Shown here piece by piece: positions 57,576 to 64,000 of a stretch of 64,000 bases of DNA. Every line of letters begins with the position of its first letter. The first letter of the stretch is position 1. The DNA comes from Streptomyces sp. NRRL F-525 (GTDB lineage Bacteria > Actinomycetota > Actinomycetes > Streptomycetales > Streptomycetaceae): NCBI RefSeq assembly GCF_000716605.1, contig NZ_JNXE01000040.1:1-64000 (forward strand), written 5' to 3'. A program made the position numbers and the translations under genes. Under the pieces are notes generated by a model, which worked only from the letters and a program-made list of their open reading frames with translations, did no database searches and was not told where the DNA came from.

Positions 57576-58262
57576 TCATGTGGTGGTTTCGTCGGACGGA
57601 TCCGGCCCGGGGGTGGCGCCCCCGAGCCGGGGCAGGCCGCCCGACTCCCCAGATGTGCTGTCCTGCTGAGCGGAGCCTCCGGAGGCGGGACCCTTCAGGT
57701 CCCGTCCGGCACGCTCGCTCTCGATGAGCTCGTTCAGCCAGCGCACTTCGCGCTCCACGGACTCCATTCCGTGGCGCTGCAGCTCAAGCGTGTAGTCGTC
57801 GAGGCGCTCCCGGGTCCGCGCCAGGGAGGTGCGCATCTTGTCGAGACGCTCCTCCAGCCGGCTGCGGCGACCTTCCAGTACGCGCATGCGTACGTCGCGT
57901 GACGTCTGCCCGAAGAAGGCGAAACGAGCGGCGAAATGTTCGTCCTCGTACGCGTCGGGCCCCGTCTGCGAGAGCAGCTCCTCGAAGTGCTCCTTACCTT
58001 CCGCCGTCAACCGGTAGACGATCTTGGCGCGACGTCCCGCGAGGGTGGCGGTAAGGGCGTCCTCGGGGGTGTTCCCCGTCTCCTCGATCAACCAGCCGTT
58101 GGCGACCAGCGTCTTGAGGCAGGGGTAGAGCGTCCCGTAGCTGAACGCACGGAACACACCCAGTGAGGTGTTGAGTCGTTTGCGCAGCTCGTAGCCGTGC
58201 ATCGGGGATTCGCGGAGCAGGCCGAGGATGGCGAACTCGAGGATGCCGGAGCGTCTGCTCAT
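57576..58262 (-). CDS. PadR-family transcriptional regulator
   Basis: A 228-residue PadR protein. The winged helix (about 1-100) has [19 protein letters not shown] and [18 protein letters not shown] coiled-coil dimerisation domain follows (about 125-180), then an Asp/Ser/Gly-rich tail. The ATG at 58262 has GGAAGGAGG. A 21-bp perfect palindrome lies 53-73 bases upstream. It probably represses itself and the downstream inositol-phosphate synthase. Ligand unknown. Confidence 0.93.
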   Translation of the reverse strand: MSRRSGILEFAILGLLRESPMHGYELRKRLNTSLGVFRAFSYGTLYPCLKTLVANGWLIEETGNTPEDALTATLAGRRAKIVYRLTAEGKEHFEELLSQTGPDAYEDEHFAARFAFFGQTSRDVRMRVLEGRRSRLEERLDKMRTSLARTRERLDDYTLELQRHGMESVEREVRWLNELIESERAGRDLKGPASGGSAQQDSTSGESGGLPRLGGATPGPDPSDETTT

Positions 58263-58637
58263 CGTCGCCTCCTTCCTGTCCGCGGGCCGACCGTGACGGT
58301 CTTTATGCCGAGCTGATGTATCGACTCGATACATCCAGACGATAGAACGGCCTTCCGGATGCGACAAGTGGGGAGATGGTGAGCGGCGTCACATCACTGA
58401 TTCGTTGGAATCAAGTTGCCTGATTTGGGGTGAACTTCGGGGCTAAGCAGGTTTTGACGGTGCGTAGTCTGTGCGGCATGCACACCACCGGGAACCAAGT
58501 GACGCGTGGGGGCGTCAACGTCCCCGGTGCGGTACGGATGAATGCAGAACCGACCACATCCGTACTTCGGGGGGACCGGAAACCAGCCGCCGTTTCCAGG
58601 CGCGCACGGATGCGCCTGCCCGAGGAGTAATCGTTCG
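58263..58637. other. Divergent region between PadR and class A PBP genes
   Basis: 375 bases without a gene, containing the PadR palindrome (58315-58335) near its left end and presumably the PBP promoter further right. No clear promoter hexamers were assigned. GAGGAG (58622-58627) is the PBP ribosome-binding site. Confidence 0.5.
58315..58335. promoter_or_regulatory. Putative PadR operator (21-bp perfect palindrome)
   Basis: Arms GATGTATCGA (58315-58324) and TCGATACATC (58326-58335) flank a single C. It contains ATGT-N11-ACAT, the spacing type bound by PadR proteins, and lies just upstream of the padR-like gene. Confidence 0.82.
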
Positions 58638-61241
58638 ATGAGCGAGCACCGTCGCAAACCGCCGCAGCCGCAGGGAGGCGGACGTGCCGCGGCCCGACGC
58701 GGCCAGTCCGGACCTACCTCCGGCCGCCGCGCGGCACCGCGAGGCGCCACCACCGGGTCTCCCTCCGACTCCTATGGGTCGAACCCCGCCGAGCCGGGGG
58801 GTGAAGAGCGCCAGTTCGGCAGCCGCGCCGAAGCACGCAAGGCTGCCCAGAGAGGCGGCGGCCGTCGCAGAGAGCCCGCCGGTCAAGGTCCCGGCGGCCC
58901 GAACGGGCCCGGTCGGGGCAGAGGTCGCGCTCCCGCGCCCGGCAAGAAGCGGATCATCGACTATCCGCGCTTCGACAAGTACGGATGGCGCCGCTGGATG
59001 CCCTCCTGGAGGCTTGTCTCCGGCCTGTGCCTGTTCTTCTTCGGCAGCCTGGTGGCCGCGGTCGGCGTCGGGTACGCGATGGTCGGCATCCCCAGTGAGA
59101 ACGACGCGGCCAAGTCGCAGAACAACGTCTACTACTGGGCCGACCATACTCAGATGGTCGCCACGGGCACCGGGGCGAACCGCCAGAACATCACCATCGC
59201 CCAGATCCCCCAGGCCATGCAGTGGTCGGTGATCTCGGCCGAGAACAAGAGCTTCTACACGGACTCGGGCGTCGACCCCATGGGGATCGCCCGAGCCCTG
59301 GCCAACATGGCCAAGGGCGGTCAGACGCAGGGTGGTTCGACGATCACCCAGCAGTTCGTCAAGAACACCTACCTGAGCCAGGAACAGACGGTCACCCGTA
59401 AGTTCAAGGAGATGTTCATCTCCATCAAGGTGGGGACGTCACTCAGCAAGCAGCAGGTGCTGCAGGGCTACCTGAACACCTCGTACTACGGCCGTGGCGC
59501 CTACGGCATACAGGCCGCCGCGCAGACCTACTACGGCGTGGACGCGGTGGATCTCAAGCCGTCGCAGTGCGCCTTCCTCGCAGCACTGCTGAAGGGTCCG
59601 ACCTACTACGACCCGATCGGCGCCACGAACATCGACCCCGCGGCGACTGCCGCTGACAACCTCAAGCGCTCCGAGGCCCGCTGGAGCTGGATCCTTGAGC
59701 AGATGCACAACGACAAACACATCACGGACGCCGAGTACCAGGAAGCCATCAAAAAGTACCCCACGCCCCAGGGCTTGAAGGCGACCAAGGGCATGACCGG
59801 CCAGATCAGCTACCTGGTGGACACGGCCAAGAAGTACGTCCTGAACCACTCGAACATCTCGCAGACCGAGTTCGACAAGGGCGGCTACCAGATCTACACG
59901 ACCTTCCAGAAGGACAAGGTCAACGAGCTGAGCGCGGCCGTGAAGAAGATCCAGAAGGAGCGCATCGATCCGAAGAAGCGCAGCCTGGACAAGTACGTCC
60001 AGTTCGGCGCGGCCTCGGTGGTGCCCAAGGACGGAGCGATCGTCGCCCTCTACGGCGGTGACGGCTACGAGAACGGCCACTTCACCAACAACGCCGACAC
60101 CTCGGGTGTCCCCGTGGGATCGACCTGGAAGCCGTTCGTGCTCGCCGCCGCCATGGAGTACGGCACGTACAAGACCGACGGCGTCGGTATCTCGCCGCTC
60201 AGCAAGTACAACGGCGACGACCATCTCAAGGTCAGAAACCAGGACGGCACGAATGTCCTGAACAAGGACGGTTCGATCTTCTACCAGAACAACGAGAGCA
60301 ACTACCCCTGGGGTTACATCTCCCTGCGCAAGGCGATGGAGCAGTCCATCAACACGCCGTTCGTGCAGTTGGGCATGGATGTGGGGAACTCGAAGGTCCG
60401 GGACGTGGCCAAGGCGTCCGGGATACTGGACGACAGTTTCGCCACGCTGAACCCGTCCTTCGCCATCGGTACCTCGACCCCCAGCGCGATCCGGATGGCC
60501 GACGCGTACGCGACGTTCGCCGCGTCCGGCAAGCAGGCGGACCCGTACTCGGTGACGGCCGTGAAGGAGGGCGGACAGCCGGTGGAGGGTTTCACCCAGC
60601 CGGCTGTGAAGCAGGCGATGCCGGAGAACGTGGCGAACAACGTCACGAACACCCTGGAGAACGTCATCCAGAACGGTACGGCCGAGAACGCGAAGGCTCT
60701 GGGCCGCTCGGCGGCCGGCAAGACCGGTACCACCGACAGCAACAAGTCGGCCTGGTTCGTCGGCTACACCCAGCAGCTCTCGACGTCGATCGCGATGTTC
60801 AGGGAGAACCCCAAGGACGCCCAACTGCTGTCCATGAACGGCACGGCAGGCGTCGCGTCCATCCACGGTGGCGACATCCCGACAGCGGTGTGGACCGAAT
60901 ACATGGAGGCCGCGCTGAAGGGGAAGTCCGACCCCGGCTTCCCGGACGCCACCAAGATCGACAAGGTGTCGAACGAGGACGGCGCTCCGACTCCCACTCC
61001 GACGCCCGTGGTGACGCCGAGTGAGACGCCCAGCGAGACTCCGAGCGAGACTCCGAGCGAGACGCCGAGTTCGACACCTTCGGCCACCGAGTCCTGCAAG
61101 TTCAGCTGGCAGTGCAGCGATGACGGTGGCACCGACGGAGGTACGACGTCCACGCCGACGGACACGGCCACCGCCACGGAATCCAGTGGCACCAGCAGAG
61201 GCGGCGACAACGGAGGCCTCTTCGGAGGCTCGACCGGTTAG
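58638..61241 (+). CDS. Class A penicillin-binding protein (transglycosylase/transpeptidase)
   Basis: An 867-residue bifunctional PBP. A basic disordered N-terminus (1 to about 115) precedes a membrane helix (about 125-150). The GT51 domain has the catalytic Glu202 in SAENKSFY (ED is EN here), GGSTITQQFVKN and RKFKEM. The transpeptidase domain has STWK (Ser495), SIN (Ser570) and KTGTT (Lys695). The tail contains SETP tandem repeats and a CKFSWQC motif that may form a disulfide. ATG at 58638 after GAGGAG. It polymerises and cross-links peptidoglycan. Confidence 0.95.
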   Translation: MSEHRRKPPQPQGGGRAAARRGQSGPTSGRRAAPRGATTGSPSDSYGSNPAEPGGEERQFGSRAEARKAAQRGGGRRREPAGQGPGGPNGPGRGRGRAPAPGKKRIIDYPRFDKYGWRRWMPSWRLVSGLCLFFFGSLVAAVGVGYAMVGIPSENDAAKSQNNVYYWADHTQMVATGTGANRQNITIAQIPQAMQWSVISAENKSFYTDSGVDPMGIARALANMAKGGQTQGGSTITQQFVKNTYLSQEQTVTRKFKEMFISIKVGTSLSKQQVLQGYLNTSYYGRGAYGIQAAAQTYYGVDAVDLKPSQCAFLAALLKGPTYYDPIGATNIDPAATAADNLKRSEARWSWILEQMHNDKHITDAEYQEAIKKYPTPQGLKATKGMTGQISYLVDTAKKYVLNHSNISQTEFDKGGYQIYTTFQKDKVNELSAAVKKIQKERIDPKKRSLDKYVQFGAASVVPKDGAIVALYGGDGYENGHFTNNADTSGVPVGSTWKPFVLAAAMEYGTYKTDGVGISPLSKYNGDDHLKVRNQDGTNVLNKDGSIFYQNNESNYPWGYISLRKAMEQSINTPFVQLGMDVGNSKVRDVAKASGILDDSFATLNPSFAIGTSTPSAIRMADAYATFAASGKQADPYSVTAVKEGGQPVEGFTQPAVKQAMPENVANNVTNTLENVIQNGTAENAKALGRSAAGKTGTTDSNKSAWFVGYTQQLSTSIAMFRENPKDAQLLSMNGTAGVASIHGGDIPTAVWTEYMEAALKGKSDPGFPDATKIDKVSNEDGAPTPTPTPVVTPSETPSETPSETPSETPSSTPSATESCKFSWQCSDDGGTDGGTTSTPTDTATATESSGTSRGGDNGGLFGGSTG
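61013..61075 (+). repeat. 12-bp tandem repeats encoding SETP
   Basis: Successive copies of AGCGAGACNCCG-type units inside the PBP gene encode repeated Ser-Glu-Thr-Pro near the C-terminus. Confidence 0.75.
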
Positions 61242-61264
61242 CTGCCATATCGCTCGTGAAGGGT

Positions 61265-61278
61265 GTTTCACGTGAAAC
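61265..61278. promoter_or_regulatory. parS: parS site within a 28-bp palindrome
   Basis: Perfect GTTTCACGTGAAAC; perfect symmetry extends from 61258 to 61285, 16 bases after the PBP stop, so it may double as a terminator hairpin. Confidence 0.95.
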
Positions 61279-61292
61279 ACCCTTCATCGGAT

Positions 61293-61306
61293 GTTTCACG
61301 TGAAAC
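61293..61306. promoter_or_regulatory. parS: parS site
   Basis: Perfect GTTTCACGTGAAAC, start-to-start distance 28 from the previous site. Confidence 0.95.
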
Positions 61307-61377
61307 GGGGGCCGCCGCATCCACGAGGTGCGGCGGCCCTCGGCGTACACCTAGGTCCGTACGGCAGGATGTGCCCC

Positions 61378-62877
61378 ATGCCCAGTGCAGAACTGACGCC
61401 CACGAGCGTGCACGAGCCGGACCCGGTACGGCCGACCAAGGACGACCAGGTCGCCGCCGCCGGGAGTGAACTGATCGGTGGCCCCATCGGCCGGCGCGCT
61501 CTCCTGGGGACGTCCTGGTGGACTCCCGTGCGGGTCGTCGCGCTGGTGGCGATCGGCATGTTCGCCCTCGGCCTGGTCCAGAAGGCGCCCTGCTACAACA
61601 GCGGTTGGTTCTTCGGGGCCAGCTCGCAGTACACGCACGCCTGCTACTCGGACATCCCGCACCTGTATCAGGGGCGCGGTTTCGCCGACGGTCTCGTGCC
61701 GTACTTCGACAAGCTGCCCGGCGACATGCAGTACCTCGAATACCCGGTGCTGACCGGTGTGTTCATGGAGGTGGCCGCCTGGCTCACGCCGGGCAGCGGC
61801 AGCATCCAGCACCAGGAACAGTGGTACTGGATGGTCAACGCCGGAATGCTGATGGTCTGCGCGGCCGTCATCGTCGTCTGCGTCAGCCGCACGCACGCCC
61901 GTCGGCCGTGGGACGGTCTGCTGGTCGCCCTGGCACCCGCCTTCGCGCTGACCGCCACCATCAACTGGGACCTGCTGGCTGTCGCTCTGACGGCCGCGGC
62001 GATGCTGATGTGGTCTCGGGGCCGTTCCCTCGCGTTCGGCGTCCTGTTGGGCCTTGCCACGGCCGCCAAGCTGTATCCCGTCTTCCTCCTCGGCCCGCTG
62101 TTCCTGCTGTGCTGGCGCGCGGGCAAGTGGCGGGACTTCGGGAAGGCGCTCGGAGGAACTGCCGTCGCCTGGCTGGCGGTCAACCTGCCGGTGATGCTCT
62201 TCGCCTTCGACGGCTGGTCGAAGTTCTACACGTTCAGCCAGGAACGGGGCGTCGACTTCGGGTCGTTCTGGCTGATCCTGGCCCAGAAGTCCACCGATCC
62301 GCTGAGCACCGACACCGTCAACACGTTCGCCACGCTGCTGATGCTGCTGTGCTGCGGAGGGATCGCGGCACTCACGATGACCGCTCCGCGCCGGCCGCGC
62401 TTCGCCCAGCTGGCCTTCCTGATCGTCGCGGCGTTCATCGTGACCAACAAGGTCTACTCGCCGCAGTACGTGCTGTGGCTGGTCCCCCTGGCGGTGCTGG
62501 CCCGGCCGAAGTGGCGGGACTTCCTGATCTGGCAGGCGTGCGAGGTGGCGTACTTCCTGGGGATCTGGATGTACCTCGCGTACACGACCAGCGGAGATGC
62601 CCACAAGGGCCTGCCGACCGACGGCTACCACTGGGCCATCGGCCTGCACATCCTGGGCACGCTCTACCTGTGCGCCGTGATCGTGCGGGACATCCTCATG
62701 CCGGAGCGGGACGTGGTGCGCCTGGCGGGCGACGACGACCCCTCGGGCGGGGTGCTCGACAGGGCGGAGGACGTCTTCGTCTTCGGGGCCGCGGCCCGTC
62801 CCGGGCGGCACGCGGCCCCCTTCGACGGACCGCAGGTGGAGTGGGGCAGCGAGGGGCCGGCCGACCGTTCGCTCTGA
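61378..62877 (+). CDS. GT87-family (DUF2029) membrane glycosyltransferase
   Basis: A 499-residue polytopic membrane protein with about ten helices (GMFALGLVQKAP, VALAPAFALTATINWDLLAVALTAAAML in part, ATAAKLYPVFLLGPLFLL). The AKLYP motif and the early acidic residues in an external loop fit GT-C enzymes of the GT87 mannosyltransferase type using polyprenyl-phospho-sugars. Acceptor unknown. The ATG at 61378 has GGCAGGA upstream; an ATG at 61369 would add three residues. It probably decorates envelope glycans. Confidence 0.82.
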   Translation: MPSAELTPTSVHEPDPVRPTKDDQVAAAGSELIGGPIGRRALLGTSWWTPVRVVALVAIGMFALGLVQKAPCYNSGWFFGASSQYTHACYSDIPHLYQGRGFADGLVPYFDKLPGDMQYLEYPVLTGVFMEVAAWLTPGSGSIQHQEQWYWMVNAGMLMVCAAVIVVCVSRTHARRPWDGLLVALAPAFALTATINWDLLAVALTAAAMLMWSRGRSLAFGVLLGLATAAKLYPVFLLGPLFLLCWRAGKWRDFGKALGGTAVAWLAVNLPVMLFAFDGWSKFYTFSQERGVDFGSFWLILAQKSTDPLSTDTVNTFATLLMLLCCGGIAALTMTAPRRPRFAQLAFLIVAAFIVTNKVYSPQYVLWLVPLAVLARPKWRDFLIWQACEVAYFLGIWMYLAYTTSGDAHKGLPTDGYHWAIGLHILGTLYLCAVIVRDILMPERDVVRLAGDDDPSGGVLDRAEDVFVFGAAARPGRHAAPFDGPQVEWGSEGPADRSL

Positions 62878-62924
62878 GCGAACAGGGCGCGGAGAGAGCC
62901 CGCGAAAGAGGCGCGACCACGCGA

Positions 62925-62960
62925 AAAGGCCGTACACGGGAGGTTCCGTGTACGGCCTTT
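62925..62960. terminator. Bidirectional terminator between GT87 and racemase-family genes
   Basis: Perfect 15-bp arms (62925-62939 and 62946-62960) flanked by A and T runs on both strands, at convergent gene ends. Confidence 0.93.
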
Positions 62961-62978
62961 CGGCTGTCCTGGAGCGGC

Positions 62979-64000
62979 TCAGCGATCCACGATGCGGTCG
63001 AACTGCGTGGTGGTGTGCCGCAGATGGGCCACCAGTTCCTCGCCCACCTTCGGCTCGGCCGCCTCCACCGGTACGAACAGGATCGAGACCTGCATGTGCG
63101 GCGGCTCGGCGAACCAGCGCTGCTTGCCGTCCCAGACGAACGGAGAGAGGTTCCGGTTCACCGTGGCGAGGCCGGCGCGGGCGACGCCCTTGGCGCGCGG
63201 CATGACGCCGTGCAGCGCCTTGGGGGCCTCCAGGCCCACCCCGTGCGACGTACCGCCCGCTACGACCACCAGATAGCCGTCCGAGGCCGCCTTCTGCTGC
63301 CGGTAGCCGAAGCGGTCGCCCTTGGAGACCCGGGTGACGTCCAGGACCGCCCCGCGGTACTCGGTCGCCTCGTGGTCCCCCAGCCACAGCCGGGTGCCGA
63401 TCCGGGCCCGGAAGCGGGTCTGCGGGAACTGCTGCTGCAGCCGGGCCAGTTCCTCGGCCTTGAGGTGGCTGACGAACATCGTGTGCAACGGCAGCCGGGC
63501 CGCCCGCAGCCGGTCCATCCAGCCGATGACCTCCTCGACGGCGTCCGAGCCGTCGGTGCGGTCCAGCGGGAGGTGGATGGCGAAGCCCTCCAGGCGCACG
63601 TTCTCTATGGCCGAGTGCAGCTGCGGGAGTTCCTGCTCGCTGACGCCGTGACGCTTCATCGAGGACATCACCTCGATGACCACACGGGCGCCCACGAGGC
63701 CGTACACGCCGTCGATGGACGACACCGAGCGGATGACCCGGTCCGGCAGCGGAACGGGCTCCTCGCCGCGGCGGTACGGCGTCAGCACCAGCAGGTCACC
63801 GCCGAACCAGTCCTTGATCCGGGCGGCCTCGTACGTCGTGCCGACGGCGAGGACGTCCGCGCCGAGCCGCGTCGCCTCCTCCGCCAGTCGCTCGTGCCCG
63901 AAGCCGTAGCCGTTGCCCTTGCAGACCGGGACGAGCCCGGGGAACTGCTGGGCTACGTGCTTGTGATGCGCCCGCCAGCGCGCGGTGTCGACGGAGAGCG
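62979..64000 (-). CDS. Alanine racemase-family PLP enzyme (5' end outside window)
   Basis: The frame continues to the window edge without a start, so the N-terminus is missing; 340 codons are visible. Near the visible start, PVCKGNGYGFGHERL matches the PLP-lysine motif of alanine racemases (VxKANAYGHG), and a C-terminal racemase-like barrel-beta region follows. No typical alanine-racemase CMD segment is evident, so the substrate may differ from alanine. In S. coelicolor, as I recall, the next gene encodes a FemX-type lipid II aminoacyl-transferase, suggesting a role in wall precursor modification. Confidence 0.8.
   Translation of the reverse strand, partial: LSVDTARWRAHHKHVAQQFPGLVPVCKGNGYGFGHERLAEEATRLGADVLAVGTTYEAARIKDWFGGDLLVLTPYRRGEEPVPLPDRVIRSVSSIDGVYGLVGARVVIEVMSSMKRHGVSEQELPQLHSAIENVRLEGFAIHLPLDRTDGSDAVEEVIGWMDRLRAARLPLHTMFVSHLKAEELARLQQQFPQTRFRARIGTRLWLGDHEATEYRGAVLDVTRVSKGDRFGYRQQKAASDGYLVVVAGGTSHGVGLEAPKALHGVMPRAKGVARAGLATVNRNLSPFVWDGKQRWFAEPPHMQVSILFVPVEAAEPKVGEELVAHLRHTTTQFDRIVDR

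Overview
The window is the origin-proximal core of a Streptomyces chromosome. The evidence is very high GC with GC-rich third codon positions, many GTG starts, and gene content and order that, as I remember it, match the dnaA region of S. coelicolor. This includes dnaA-dnaN flanking a DnaA-box-rich origin, class E sortases, crgA, and parAB with many GTTTCACGTGAAAC parS sites. No transposon, phage, CRISPR array or rRNA operon was seen. The chromosome replication origin (about 32.4-33.3 kb) lies between dnaN and the 3' end of dnaA.

Layout. 0.4-8.5 kb (+): cell-wall growth operon fhaA-fhaB-pstP-rodA-pbpA-pknB (phospho-signalling plus SEDS/PBP synthase). 8.6-12.8 kb (-): a compact six-gene unit DUF881-sortase-small membrane protein-pabA-srtE1-srtE2, facing crgA (+). 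13.2-13.5 kb: a gene-free DnaA-box cluster. 13.5-22.3 kb: rhomboid protease, cyclophilin, DUF5324, tRNA-Ala, an HTH regulator, a PASTA-less Ser/Thr kinase, a secreted protein, DLW-39, DUF6344, a hypothetical and tRNA-Ile. 22.5-32.3 kb (-): DUF3566, gyrA, gyrB, dciA (DUF721), recF, gnd, dnaN. 33.5-35.5 kb (-): dnaA. 35.9-42.8 kb (+): rpmH-rnpA-yidD-yidC-jag, rsmG, parA-parB, GNAT. 42.8-52.6 kb (-): trxA, trxB, anti-sigma, sigM, a pseudokinase, murJ, DUF6049. 52.8-54.3 kb (+): CCA-adding enzyme. 54.4-58.3 kb (-): LppU/SCO3897-family protein, MFS exporter, inositol-phosphate synthase, PadR regulator. 58.6-62.9 kb (+): class A PBP and a GT87 membrane glycosyltransferase. 63.0 kb to the end (-): a partial alanine-racemase-family gene.

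The genes combine four jobs: replication initiation and elongation (dnaA, dnaN, recF, gyrBA, dciA, oriC), chromosome segregation (parAB and 9 perfect plus 3 near-perfect parS sites), polar cell-wall growth and its phospho-control (pknB, pstP, fhaAB, rodA, pbpA, murJ and its separate pseudokinase, two PBPs, crgA), and surface display and redox control (sortases; sigM; a sigma-R-type promoter in front of trxBA).

The least explained signals are non-coding: an array of about 13 degenerate units at 11-bp spacing between the oriC DnaA boxes and dnaA; DnaA-box clusters away from oriC (13.3 kb, 30.1 kb, parA leader); parS sites built into longer palindromes at gene ends; and a TTA codon in one sortase. 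Gene starts were chosen by ribosome-binding sites and remembered family lengths. All family assignments come from reading the sequence, with no database search.
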